DNA from: Ciona savignyi | Lineage: Eukaryota; Chordata; Ascidiacea; Phlebobranchia; Cionidae | NCBI GenBank assembly: GCA_000149265.1 | Contig: CH002990.1 | Location: 5,760 to 69,759 of the forward strand | Reading direction: 5' to 3' | Length of the DNA: 64,000 nucleotides | Shown here: piece after piece, positions 10,501-22,957 of the stretch | Layout: each line of letters begins with the position of its first letter | How positions within the stretch are numbered: the first letter of the stretch is position 1 | The notes under the pieces: generated by a model | What the model was told of the DNA's origin: nothing | Database searches by the model: none | The model's input: the letters and a program-made list of their open reading frames with translations, nothing else | Translations under genes and position numbers: made by a program

Positions 10501-13500
10501 CCCAAATACTGTACGTTCAGGATGTAATACTTTTCTCGTGTTTGTCCCATTATCCTCACTCCAGCTTTTTTGTTTTCTAATGTCATCGGCAATCTCTCCT
10601 CCGTTGACTGGCATTGAGGAACGACTTTTTAGGTTGGAAATGTCGATGGCTGTATTGTTTTTATGTTGCCGAAGGAAATTTAATGAACAATACGGGGGAG
10701 GTGGGTGCCCTCGTTCTTTATCCCTTATAATCCGATTTTGAATGGGATTTGTCGATTTGTCCGGTTTATTATTTGTCCGAGCGCTTTTATCTTGCAATGT
10801 ACTCTGGGAGTGAAAATTTGATTTAATACCAGAAGGCAAATTTGTTTTCTTTTTGGGTTCGATTCTCAAGTCAAGAGGTTCATCGATTGGATTTGGGCTT
10901 GTTGTAACAGGAACAACTGCACTTGCGTTGTTTGGTATTTGTTGATTTGTAGTATGGCTAGAAGACTTCATACGCTTTTGGAATTCTCGCAAGTATTTTT
11001 GTGTAATATTGTGCATTCTCAAACCGGTTGGGTCGTTGGCTTGAACACTGGAAAATAACGGCCACTGCATGACCTGACCTAGCGGTTGTCTTTGTGTACT
11101 TGAGTGAAATGCAACTTTTCTTGGTGAGATTCCACTGCTTGATTTGGTATCGGATTCACAATCACTGTTTAAAAACATACTTGGTGGTTCAGAGAACGAA
11201 ATCTTTGGTGGAGTGCGCTCGAGTAACAATGGTGTGTCTCTTCTAAGAGATACCACGGGGCCGTGGCGTGAAGACATCTGTTCATTCTTATGTTTGCTTG
11301 TATGACGTAACAATGTCGGATTGTACATCACTTCCGGCAAAATATGAGCAGCTTCGAACTGTAAGTTTGTTTTTTAAATAAAGGATTAATCTAAATGCGC
11401 TTTAAGCGTAAGGCGGTGTGCAGTGTGATTGCTAATAACACGAATATTGCCAGGGGCGTCTGACTCACCAGCCACTTGTGGGTCATAAAATTATAACTAT
11501 TTGAAACCATTCTAAGGGGGATTTTGTGTGCTTCACTTTACATGGCTATTGCTTAAACAAGAATTTAAAGATATAGTGATTTACCAAGTTTTCAAATACA
11601 ATGTAGTCCTACACTTTATATAGCTGTTGTACAAATCGCTCAAGGCTGTTTAGTTCCGTAACCGAGGAATGCGGTATACAAAATAAAGTTTTGCGTGTAG
11701 ATTATAGTCGTTTAAACCGATGTCCCAACTTGAACTAACCTGTTCACTGAACCTTCTCGCGCTTTGGTATTCAGCAACTTGCGCATCGTTGAGGTACCTT
11801 TCGTGCCTGGTAACATCAGATGTGTCGTAGAAAGCTAGCAGCTCGCTCATCCTACGATTCTCCATTGCACTTGCCACCTGTCCTGCAGTCTCCCCGTACG
11901 ATGTGCGCACATTAGGGTCACCTCCCAGCTGAAATAAATGGGATATCACTAACGCCATTGCGTCGCAAAATTGATTTTTTTGCATAGTCTCTAATCTTTA
12001 AAACTTTTTTTAAAAAAATTTGAGGCTAGACATCACAAGTATATGTACATATTACCAACGGTATCACTATCACCGTTGCGTTGCATAAATTAAAATTTTC
12101 ACACAATTTCTAATCTTTAAATCTTTTTGAAAAATTTCGAGGCTAGACATCACAAGTGTATGTACATATTACGAACGTCTAAAATTTTCTTTGCCGCTTG
12201 AAAGTTTGAAGACCGCACTGCCAAATGAAGAGCGGTCGCCCCTCCTTTATTTTCCTGTCAACGAAATTGAAACGCGTTACTATGTTAACCTCGATTACTC
12301 TAATTATTTGCAAATCACTAATACATATTATATATATATATATATTAAAATCCAAACACGTGAAGTAGAAAATAAACATTTTCTTGAATGTGACACTGAT
12401 CTGTAGTCTAGTAATTTTAATTTATTTTGACAGGAGAAAATTACCCGTAAAATATAATGTAAAATGTTATTTTAAACTTTCTGCCATTTTCCCCTTTTAG
12501 CAAATATCAATGACTTACCAACGCGTCAATATCGGCGCCAGCTTGATTTAAAATTTCTATGGCGGTATCGTTGTTCAACTGTGCAGCTAGGTGAATTGGA
12601 GCCAAACCTGTTCACGCAAACTGGGTAATTTCCTATGACCAAATTACACCCAGTGTTTCAAAACAACCGGGCAATTCAGGAAACTATTAAAATCCACTCA
12701 GTACGTGGGCTAAATTTATGAAATTCGTTTAAAATCTATGCATCAGAGCACAGACGTACGAGTCATTTTGACAATTTATAGTTTATACTGCCCACAGCGC
12801 TGTGTATCAAACCAATATAAATGTATAGGCTACTAAAACTAGCATGATACAACATACTTTTGTAGCCTAAGTATAATAGTTTTTTTTTATATAATCAATT
12901 ACTCAGCTATACAAATATCACCTAATTACCTCGCACTGCTCGTACTAAACCGATTGGTGCACGCACATTCAGTGGTCCGTGACGGTTAGCGACCAAATGT
13001 CCAAACAAAACACACGCAACCCACGAATTTACAAAAATAAGAATGCAGCGAAAGATCTTTGGTTTCGGTATTGGCGTGGCGCACACGCTGAATTGCTACA
13101 TGCGTCACTGAACCGGATATTGCCGCGGGCATGAAACCACGTGATATGCTATTAATCAAAACTAAAGCAAGATTTTTTTTAAAAAATCTTATTTTTAGAC
13201 TCCAACCAAATAAGTGGAATTTATTGAGAAAAAGCGGATCTTTTACTTTTATTCTATACCAATATAATATCACAAAGCTGCTTCGTGGGATCTAAACACC
13301 TAGGCTGACTTAACTAAAGCTGAATTTTTAAAGATTCATTTAGCTAATGTGTACACTGTCCACCATATATACTAACCCGGCTATAAGTAAAACTAAAATG
13401 TGTGTTATATTCTTGGTAGATAAAACATCGCTACTATTTCAGTTCCCTGTCGAAATGCCTCGGTTTCGGTATCGGGAAACGTGACCTTTCAAATCTGCTG

Positions 13501-14319
13501 AATGTTAAATCCTTACGCGTAACAGGAACCGTTTAGGCGGACGATAGCTGTGCGCGGTGAAAGTTTCGGTCCAATAGGAAGTCGAAAGAGGTCGATATCA
13601 GCGATTTTACAATAGCACCGCGGGTAAGATGCACGAGGTTAACGATACAACCAATAGATGGAATGCCTGAGGCTGATATAAATCCACCAAAGAGGTTCCA
13701 ATGCGTATCATTATACCGTAGGAGCAATAGGGATAAATCTATACCTGTACGAGCCATATCATTAAATATAGGGTAGTTTGTAATTTCCAATGTATAATTA
13801 CATATTTAAAATAAATCTACAATCTTCCAAGCTAACTTTTATTTACTTTGTCCGATAGGTTAATCCTACTACCCTCACGTTTTAACTATATTTCAGTTTG
13901 ATCAGTTTAAAGACGAAAATTATTTTACTATTTGTCACATGGTACAAAATTACGTATCCGCAAAATCTTTATTGACTGTCTTTTACTACTTTAAAGCATG
14001 GGATTTTTGAAAAATACAACGTCAAAATTCGTGACAAGAAAAAAAGGCGCCGGCCACTATTTTTGCAATTTTATCATCACGGTTTGTTGCGTCAAAGAAA
14101 TCATGGTCATGATATTCTAGTAAAAAAATTCCGCACCGATAAGCATCTTTACCATTGTTATACTTGAAACTTACACTTGCATATATTTCTAGATGTTTAT
14201 AACTAAAAAGATCTACTGTTTTTTTTATAAATTAAATACAATCTACATATTTATGTTAACAGCACCTGAATAACATTTGTCTGGCGTTCATTGAATATAA
14301 AAAAATATTAATTTTAATT

Positions 14320-14368
<49 letters not shown>

Positions 14369-17300
14369 TGTATAGGGAGAAAATCCATTCAAGTAGATTT
14401 TGTTCGATAATAGTAGGTATTCGGTTGTGCTCAGAAGTACTTCGGAATGACTCATTTCCACCCAGTCTGCATGAACGTCGTAAAACCTACCAAGGCGTCT
14501 GCATAATTCAGTCGTTTAGTGCCTTCAGCCGCGTGCTTAGTTGACTGTGTGTACAATACCTAATGGATCCGGTAACTCGACAATGGGCACGAGATGATTA
14601 TTCATTACAATACAACAATATAAACTTCAAGATACCATATTCTAAACTAATATATTCATTGTGGGTTCACGAAGACAATAACGCATTTTGTTCCTTTCCA
14701 ACACAACAATTATTAAATTGTTCTACACGTACCATAGATATTTTTTTCTTTTAGTGTCTTTGGTGTTACAAAATTAGTCAGCATCCGCAGGGTGGCGTAT
14801 TGAGTTCGTTCTGTGCTGTACTTCACAGCCAAGTGAATACTGGTGTTGCCGTGGCGATCAGTAACTTGGCAGGAGGTGGAATCAGCTTGTAGCAAACACT
14901 CCACCAGTCTAGGGTTGTCAACGATGATAGCAATGTGTATTGGTGCCTAAAATGAATAGTTAAATCAAGAACTATCGATCTAAGCACCGAAAAAACACAT
15001 AACACCGAACAGAAAGTTCGAAAGAAGTTGCATAATTGTGAGAAACATAATTCGAGGACAATTTTTAAAATTATGTGGGTTATTTACCAGGATACTTGTC
15101 TACTTTTTTGTATATAAAACATTATTAATTATGGTCCGTTTTGAGACCGGGATAAATCAAATCGCAATAAAACTTAGGATTTCATTAGACAACATTTAAA
15201 AAATGTAACCTTACTGTACTTTTTCCAAAAATTTAGCCCTAAACTAGTGGTTGACAGTTATCTATTCACCAGCTCTCCCTAGTTATCTTTTTACCAGCTC
15301 TAATCTGAATTGGACTAATTGTACAGTGCTCGGAATAAGCTATTTCCAGGAAAAATAGTTTCTTTTTTTACGAGGAATTATACCAGGATTATTTTTCCAA
15401 GCCGGATTATTTTTGCGTACCGACATAATGGTATCTAACACCACTTAATGATGTTTGAGCTCCTAAAACTTTTGTCGGAGGTGACTTTTCGGCCTAGCAA
15501 GTCTGGCACAATCAAGATTCAGGAACACATCCTAATTTGGTTACTCTTATGGGTAATTTTTTAATTTATTGTATTTAAAACAACATGGATTAACAAACTA
15601 ATGTTTCATTAAATCTGATTTAAATTGGAACTTTCTGTCAAGCTTGATAGTCGAAAAAACCTAATTATCTGGAAAATAATCGGTATTGTTGACGACTACG
15701 GGGAATTCCCTTGGGATTTTAGTCCAAAGGCCAGTTGTATATATTTAGCCATGTTATCTATCAATTTGTGATGTTTCAATCCAATTCAAAAACTTATTTT
15801 TAAAAAATTTTGGCCACGCCTGTTACAATCCAAAACCAGGGATAAATCTTCATTTTTAGCGTATTTTCGGATGAATTTTGTTTATTTTTTAAAAATTTTA
15901 AAAATACATTATAGTCAACTGATAAACATATCACCACATATATTTTAAATTAAAGCATCTTGTTAAGCGCTACAGTAAAAAAGGCCGAATTTAGTGTTTT
16001 ACGGCTTCCGGGAATTCCCCTGGGTTAATTAACCCAAATTTATGTTTCTACATATCTAGATCATGTAACCAAACAATTATTGAAGTTCAAATTGATTTGA
16101 CGACTACTTCTTGGATACGTCGGGGCGCCATGGCATGTCTGTCATAATCATGATTTAGAGAAATATTTTTTTTAATTTTAGGGTAGTTCATGAAAGGTAA
16201 TTTTTACTTTTTTCGTATTAGTAACAGTAGTGGTTAAGCTTTAACACGTTTTTGTCCGAACCCACAAAATTATACTTTTAACTAGAGAGTGTCAACCACG
16301 TGTTTAACCACCACCATTTGTAAAACACATGTTGTATGCCATATATTCATGCTATACAGGGTCCCTAACCACATTTTGTATTTTATACACTGAGTATGTA
16401 GTTTGTTTCTGCAAGCATAAACGCATGGGTCCCATAGTTATCAAACCAAACTTCTTCTCCATGTGTAGATAAAAAAAGAACAATCGTGTTAGATTTACGA
16501 ACATTTCACCACAAATGTTTTAAATAAAAGCATTCTTTTAAGCGTTTTTCGTGGTTTTTGGGGATTACTGGGTTTATTAGATAAGTTTCTACTGGGTTTA
16601 CTACGTACGTTTCTGTTTTTACCTATGTGGGTTATGTTGTATAACAATTCTTAATGTTTTATTCTGATTAGTCAATTCCTTGTCTGATTTGTCGACTCCT
16701 TGTTGAAGATGTTTGTACGATATGGCATGCCTGTCACAATCATAATTCAGGAAAATATCTGCGTTTTTAAAGGAAATACCCTAATAATTGATTTTTTTTA
16801 ATTGGAAGAGTGTTTAAATGTCTAACATTTTACCAAATCTGATTCAAATTGGAGCTGCCGTTTAAGCGATATGCGCAAAAAAGCTATTTTTTAGAAAAAA
16901 TACCGTTTTGGTTATTAACGTCTTAGGGGAATTCCCCTAGATATATTACCCACAAATTTTGGTTTCTGCATATCTAGGCCATGTTGTCTAACAAATAAAA
17001 AAGTTGGATTGAGCATACATTTTTTCTCTTGTAGATGTCAGGGCGACATGACATGCCTGTCACAATCATGATTTGACAACAAAAGCTTATTTTTAGGGTA
17101 TTTCCCTAGGTAATTTTTTTATTTCTTTTAAGTGTTAAATCAGTTACTAATGCACTTACATTTTATCAAATCTGATTCAAACTGGATTTACGGTTCAAGA
17201 GCTATGCGCAAAAAAGCTCATTTTTTTAGAAAAAAATATTGTTTTGGTTTTTAACGTCTCAGGGAAATTCCCCTAAATATATTACCCAAAATTTCAGTTT

Positions 17301-18083
17301 TTTCAAATCTAGGCCATGTTGTCTAACAAATGACAAAGTTTTATTGCAATTCCATTACTCCTTCTGATAGATGTCGGTGCTACAACCCATGCCTGTCACA
17401 ATCATGATTTGAAAACAAAATCTTATTTTTAGGGTATTTCCCTGGGTAATTTTTTTAATTCTTTTAAGTGGTATATCAGTGGCTAATGCACTTACAGTTT
17501 ACTAAATCTAATTGAAATTGGAGTAGCCGTTCAAGCGCTATGCCTAAAAAAGGTAATTTTTTTCAAAAAAAAAACCGTTTTGGTTATTCACCTACAAGGG
17601 GAATTCCCCTGGGTATATGCCCCAAAATTTTGGTTTATGCACATCTAGACCATGTTGTCTAATAAATGACAAAGTTGTATTGCCATTCCATTACTCCTTC
17701 TGGTAGGTGTCGTTTCCACAAGCCATGCCTGTCACAATCATGATTTGAAAACAAAATCTTATTTTTAGGGTATTTCCCTGGGTAATTTTTTTAATTCTTT
17801 TAAGTGGTATATCAGGGGGTAATGCACTTACAGTTTACCAAATCTAATTGAAATTGGAGTAGTCGTTCAAGCTCTATGCCTAAAAACGGGATTTTTTTAA
17901 AAAAAGATACTCGTTTTGGTTTTTCACCTCCCAGGGGAATTCCCCTGGGTATATGCCCCAAAATTTTGGCCTATGCACATCTAGACCATGTTGTCTAATA
18001 AATGACAAAGTTGTATTGCTATTCCATTACCCCATTTGATAGATGTTGTTGCCACAAGCCATGCCTGTCAAGCGTTTGACGAA

Positions 18084-18114
<31 letters not shown>

Positions 18115-20438
18115 CGGACAAAAACAATATGTGTCCCATTTTTCCAAATGGGACCCATAATAACTAATAGCGTAAAGTCCAAATGGGTGTGATTTTGAGA
18201 ATTTTCTTAGTGTAATTTGGTGAATTTTCTTGGTTTAAACCCGTGAAAAGCTCCATAAATTCAAAAAGCCAATTTTTCTACCCAGCAGTCTTTATATATC
18301 AATCGTGCAATTTGCAATCCACCTCGAAGGGGTCGATGATAACAAATAATGCTACATTTTTGGTATTTTCCGATATTGTTTGTTAGTCCATATATTTTGT
18401 AGCTAAACTAACCCAGTTCACCTATAAGGAAACACACCAAAATACAGACACCGATTACCAGTAAAAATAATTACTAAAAGGTAAAGGCGCAATACTTTTT
18501 TATTCAATCGGTTACTTTTAAATGTCAGCGATAGCCCGGGGTGAGAGTTTTCTTTCGATTTTGATACCACAAATATTACCCGGTTAGCACAGCAGACGAC
18601 ATCACGTAAATTTTCGCCTCTGGCTTTAAGTTTCCGTTGTGGCTTAAAGCATGAAACTTTCGCATTCAATTGAAACGATTGGCTTAAAGGCCAAATGAAG
18701 AAACTGCACAGTTTCCACATCCTTTTTACAAAAATATAAATAAATGAATGTTGTTTCTACTATAGCTCTATTTAAAACTATATTGTTTTTTATTAAAACA
18801 ATTTTTACTAGTTTAACTTTATCTTATTTTATTTAAAAAAAGTACAAAATTGGTATCATCACCTTTATTCAATTACACGCCACGTTCTTTACATTTAATA
18901 TTGTTATTCTCTAACAAACAAATAAAATGCTTTTGTTTTATTCTTGTTATACGCTTTAATACAATATAACAGAACTCGAGCAACATGTTTATTGCGTAGA
19001 ATATATTCTCTGGTGGCCTATATTTTGTTGTTGTATTCTTCGAACAGCAAAAAAACTCACAAAAAATAATTTGAACTTTTCGAGCTCTATTGATAAACAC
19101 AAATACAATTGAAATAATTTTATTATGACAGTCAGCCTAAATCTGAAAACAATAACAAGGCCAAGCATTTTAATCGTAATTTAACAGCACATTTCCTTGA
19201 TCCAATCACAAAAAACACTTTACCTGCAATAAATAGTTGTTAATATTCGGAGAAACACCGTTTCGTTTCAGTACAGCCAGTATTTCCAACACAGCTTCAG
19301 TGTTTTCTTGCGCGACTGCAATGTGTAGCGCCCTGTTAATAGATTAGTGTGCTGTTAAATAGTTTCTAAAAATTGTAAGTATAATATTTTTAACAAAAAT
19401 AGGCATAATCAATCGTATTGTAATTTTAAGTTGCACATTAAACAAATTTACATGACTCGACTCATATGATGTTAAAATGATTTTGGTTGTAGTCTTTCCA
19501 GAAATAATTTATATAATCTGTGCCAATACATTTAGGCGTTATAATATCATTTTTTCCATTACATTTTGCCTCGTTGAAGAGTAAAATTAGCAATGTGATG
19601 TGTGTACTACATAGCTGAAACTAGCCAGTTGTTTGTATACCAATTTAAGGCTGAGGACGTTACTTGGACCTACAGGATTAATCGAATAAAAAGGTAAATC
19701 GTTAGTTGCGGTAACTGAACAATGTAGTCAAGTGTGCTTCGACGAATGGATTAAGCTTCCTTGTATTGTTTGATATATGATTGTCATTGGTTAGTCTCAT
19801 GTAAAACATGAGATTTTTTTCACAAACAGAATATTATTAGTAATTTGCAATGTATACAACTTTTACGATGTAGGCGTATTGTGCCAATTTTGTAATTGTT
19901 ACATAACTGTGCTGTTGTATATGACAGACAGCACTGCCAATCAGTCAAACATGCTTTATTAGCTACTTTCAATGTATGTCAAATTGGTGGAAAATATTAG
20001 TACTAACTCTATCGGCGATTATATTTGTTCGAATAATTGCTTTGATTGTTCACCGGATACTTCAATGTCAATTACGGTGTACCACCAGTTTGAAGAAATA
20101 AACAAAATCAAAAATCAAGTTAAAGAAATAGCGGTTGTATAGACCAATGGTTGGGGGTAACTGCTGCAAAGCACTATTGTTGCTTGTCATTTAAACAAAC
20201 ATAGGGGGTGTCGCTTAAATTTACGAATTATTAAAACGAGGATATCATTTTCATGGATTTACAATATAAAAATCCTTAGAAACATCGCAACTCACGTATC
20301 TCCATCTACATCTGCACTGAGCTCACACTGGTTTCGCTTTGTGTGACCATATACCACCACCCGCGAGGATTTTCGATGTTTTTGCGAAATATAACCTTCC
20401 CTCGGGTATCCTGTAGCGGTTTCCTCCGTTTTAATCAT
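7574..20438 (-). CDS. atypical IkB protein (BCL3 / p105-ankyrin-like) with long C-terminal tail
   Basis: Eleven coding exons (minus, 5' to 3'): 20296-20438, 19224-19332, 14733-14946, 12519-12607, 12177-12254, 11740-11928, 10468-11358, 9861-10224, 9403-9766, 8184-9075, 7574-7741. They total 3501 nt (1166 aa) and every junction phase agrees. The start ATG follows an in-frame stop 15 nt upstream. Residues ~45-250 are ankyrin repeats: DGDTALHIAVAQ, QAPIHIAI, DRHGNTSIHLAV, GLAPIHLAAQ, GGATALHLAV. The opening DGDT.LHIAV and DRHG.T..HLA blocks resemble BCL3 and the p105 C-terminal half. Such proteins bind NF-kappaB dimers and act as nuclear co-regulators or inhibitors; this role is inferred. Ankyrins sit at the very N-terminus and ~890 residues of Ser/Asp/Glu-rich, probably disordered tail follow. 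The tail has a PLDLR motif (435-439) and SUMO-interaction-like motifs (676-680, 1149-1156). Donors of exons 5 (GTTCGT) and 8 (GTTACA) are weak. No Rel homology domain was found nearby. Confidence 0.9.
7768..7870 (+). repeat. tRNA-like SINE head, family 2
   Basis: TGTGGCCGAATGGATAGTGC resembles an A box, and GGGTTCGAAACTT about 60 nt later resembles a B box. A related copy lies at 22958-23065. The copy sits in the last intron of the IkB-like gene, just upstream of the final exon. No complete tRNA cloverleaf can be drawn, so it is called a SINE rather than a tRNA gene. Confidence 0.55.
12608..14732. other. intron 3 of the IkB-like gene
   Basis: 2.1-kb intron. It contains an (AT)n microsatellite at about 14322-14363. 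No additional exon is needed, because exon 3 (…TAT G) joins exon 4 (GT TTG GCT) in frame with good splice signals. Confidence 0.7.
14322..14363. repeat. (AT)n microsatellite
   Basis: About 20 uninterrupted AT dinucleotides. Confidence 0.95.
15700..17945. promoter_or_regulatory. six kappaB-type palindromes in the intronic array
   Basis: Sites matching the NF-kappaB consensus GGGRNNYYCC occur at 15700-15710 (GGGGAATTCCC), 16010-16020 (GGGAATTCCCC), 16926-16937, 17598-17609 and 17934-17945 (each GGGGAATTCCCC), and 17262-17273 (GGGAAATTCCCC). The copy interrupted by an insertion has only a degenerate GGGGATTACT near 16574. The sites are 336 bp apart in the young part of the array. The sequence match is direct; a regulatory role is inference. 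Confidence 0.45.
16266..16500 (+). repeat. dispersed repeat family D2, copy 1
   Basis: Shares GTGTCAACCAC, ACCACCATTTGTAAA, a GTTTGTTTCTGCAAGCA block and a GGGTCCC.ATAGTTA.CAA block with copies at 39398-39600 and 51738-51960. It interrupts the 336-bp satellite array. Confidence 0.65.
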
Positions 20439-22440
20439 GCTTGAATAGAGTCAGCAACAACTCAACTAAATGCAATTGACATGCAGTTTATATGTAATTA
20501 TATAGTAGGTTGGTTAACTATGATGTAAAAATGAATTAATTCCTATTGATACACGTTGAAACTGGCAAATTTCTACACATTCAATATATATATTCATATA
20601 GGTAGTTGTTATATATATATTGTACTATATTTTTCTGTTACTCACTTTGTGACCATTCTTTCCAAAAGTTACGAATACATAATCTTACTACCTATAAAAA
20701 CCTATTTTTATTTCTCATCTATTTTCATTAAACCTATTCTGCATTAGTTTTTGAAGATCCCCTTATTTAAACTCTATCGCTCGCGACATTTAACATACAT
20801 CTGGTCAAATTGAAACATCCCGCCCTCGGGGCTTACAAACTTTGGTAGAGTAATCAGACTTTTTGCGGAAGCATGTCACTGATTTTCATGTTGTTCCCCT
20901 ACGTGGTACGAATATACGTACGACAAAACCATATATTCGTTTAAACGCTATCTATCCAACTTTCCTCGTAGTTTTAGTGATGTTTTCACGGAAATGAAGT
21001 TATTGACGTAGATGTCACACGCAATTGCGGACTAAATTATGTTTTCACTTTTAAGCATTTTTACATATAAAAACTGGATACTCTCTCTGCGTTAAATCAT
21101 TTTATTTACCTCTGAATCATTTTCTTGTAAATATGTATTCCAGTTGTACGTTGTTTTCAAGGAAACTTGTATTTCTTAACGTTATATGAGCTAAACAACA
21201 CCATTGTATTTATATTGTCGTATTTTCAAGAGTTCATTTTTAATATTTCGGCGTAAAACAGATAATGTCACCAAGTAAAGCAGCAAGTCAAATTATTTTG
21301 CTTAGAGAGGTGATGACTAACTGTTTTACGACCTGTGATGGAGATTTCACTAATATTTTTATTATTTTTAAAATTATTCAATATCCCAAAATGTTAAACA
21401 AGGACTTGAGAAAGTTGTGCGTACAACGACAAATAAATTATATCTATAGCAAGTCATTCTTTCGTTCTGCTTTAAGATATATATGTATTTCACCACAATT
21501 GAAATACTCTGTATCTTAGTGACTTAGTAAATAGCGGATACTAGGGATACAAATTGTTGCGCAAAAAAGTTCGTGTCCCGTATACAATAGCCTTTCTCCA
21601 TAACTCTTCGATTACAATTATATGCTGCTGAAATTCCGAAGAACATTTGCTGGTTGCTGTAGGAGAAATGCGCACATTCTTTTAGTTTTGTACAGTCATC
21701 TATAAATATACTGTACCTTAAACTATTTCTAATTATTTTCGAAAACGGTATTTTAATGTCATTCGGTCATTGGTTGTGCCAGATTCTTAGTCCATTTTCG
21801 TAAACTTCAATGAAGTGGATTGACTGAAAATGGTATTGTTTCATAAATAATCTATATTTGGAGTTATTTTTTCCGCTTTATTAAGTCATTACATATTTCT
21901 TCTTATTGTACTTCGCGATCACATCCCTTGAAATATATTTAAACATTAACTGTGCTTGATGGTTACAAGGATAAAATGAAATGGCAAATGCCGTATCGTG
22001 GTAGTCGTTTACTAAAGTACAAATAAAAAGTAAAAAAATCGGAAACGTTTTCGCACAGTTCTTTATAGAGTCATGTAAAATTTATCTTTGGTGTTTATTA
22101 CGTCATAATATGATAAATAAGTTTACTAATTGTACAGAGTCCATTGTTATGTCACACAGGTTCTTGTGATGTGACTGCATTTGTAATTACATGCGTATGG
22201 GAAGTATAACATGCCAACTGGGTAGATATGTTTGTTTTAGGTTTGAATAGGATCTTTTCTAGGGAATCGTAACGAAGAAAAAATGAAATACATGATTTCT
22301 AAAAACGAACAATATATGTTGTTAACATGAAGATTAAAATGCAGATTTTGATGTCGTTTCACGAAAACTAAATTTTAACAGAACAAGAGTAAACCATCAG
22401 TTTATGTTTTGCAAAAAGAAACTTTACTCAAAATATGTTT
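20439..22440. other. divergent intergenic region, left part
   Basis: Sequence upstream of the IkB-like start codon. The short open frames here (for example 20556-20747 and 21265-21519) are AT-rich with no recognisable domain and no exon-like borders. Promoter elements of both divergent genes should lie in 20439-23963, but I cannot name one with confidence. Confidence 0.5.
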
Positions 22441-22445
22441 CAGAC

Positions 22446-22775
22446 ACTTTACTCAATATGTTTTGTCCGGCCGGTTAGTCTGGACTCTAGCCACTCTAGC
22501 GGGTAAGTGCGACGCCTTTCACTCGAAAGGTTGCAGGTGCGAAACTGGTCGCTAGCTAGTCGGTTGTGTTCCTGGGCAATAAGGCACTTTACAGACATTG
22601 CTTGAACCCAGCAGTTGATGGGTTCTACCAAATTGAAGGAACGTGTCTATCATATACAACACACTGCAATAGCTCTAGTAACCGACGATGGGGGCGAGGT
22701 GATCTGACGCCCGTTTGTTAACCCCCTTGGTTTTCCCCATTCACGGGATAAACATGAATATCCTATCCTAGATAC
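22446..22775 (+). mobile_element. tRNA-derived SINE, family 1
   Basis: The head CCGGTTAGTCTGG … GGGTAAGTGCGACGCC with GGTTGCAGGTGCGAAACTGG is pol III A/B-box-like. The body contains TGGGCAATAAGGCACTTTAC and AACACACTGCAATAGCTCTAGTAAC. It ends in ATAAACATGAATATCCTATCC, a short TATCC-type tail. Near-identical copies occur at 27765-28018 (minus), 37258-37535, 46107-46408 and 49673-49975. Confidence 0.85.
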
Positions 22776-22782
22776 ATCAGGT

Positions 22783-22957
22783 GTAAGGATGGGATAGGAC
22801 AATCATGTTTAACCTTGTACATGGAAAAACACAAGGGTTGTTATTACACGGACAATCTTCAGATTACCTCTCGATTACGTAAGGGATTGTCTCACATGGG
22901 TATAATCCTCAAATTGCATCGCGCACGCCTCCTAGTGACCGAAGCTATTGCAGTGTG
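22783..22957 (-). mobile_element. inverted 3' part of a family 1 SINE
   Basis: Reads on the minus strand as the SINE 3' half: AACACACTGCAATAGCTTCG at the right, an AACCTTGTACATGG-type block, and GGATAGGA at the left. It abuts the forward copy tail-to-tail, so the two could fold into a long hairpin. Confidence 0.7.

Larger units (their letters stand above)
15480..18075. repeat. ~336-bp satellite array in intron 2 of the IkB-like gene
   Basis: A shared landmark (CATGCCTGTCACAATCATGA and variants) recurs at about 15816, 16134, 16726, 17052, 17388, 17724 and 18060. The last four intervals are exactly 336 bp, except 326 for the first of them. Older copies to the left are more diverged, with ~316-318 bp spacing. 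The 592-bp interval between 16134 and 16726 is explained by insertion of a dispersed element (16266-16500). Each unit carries an A/T-rich half and a GGGGAATTCCCC palindrome. The array ends at a poly(A)-rich run at 18076-18115. Confidence 0.9.

Noticed and set aside
9932-10741. Plus-strand open frames over the IkB gene
   Set aside because: They are antisense to exons 7 and 8 of the minus-strand gene, whose splice phases and protein composition are convincing.
12936-12992. Minus-strand fragment reading NRHGPLNVRAPIGLV, reminiscent of an ankyrin repeat
   Set aside because: No proper acceptor was found, and exon 3 joins exon 4 perfectly without it. It may be a relic exon but is not supported.
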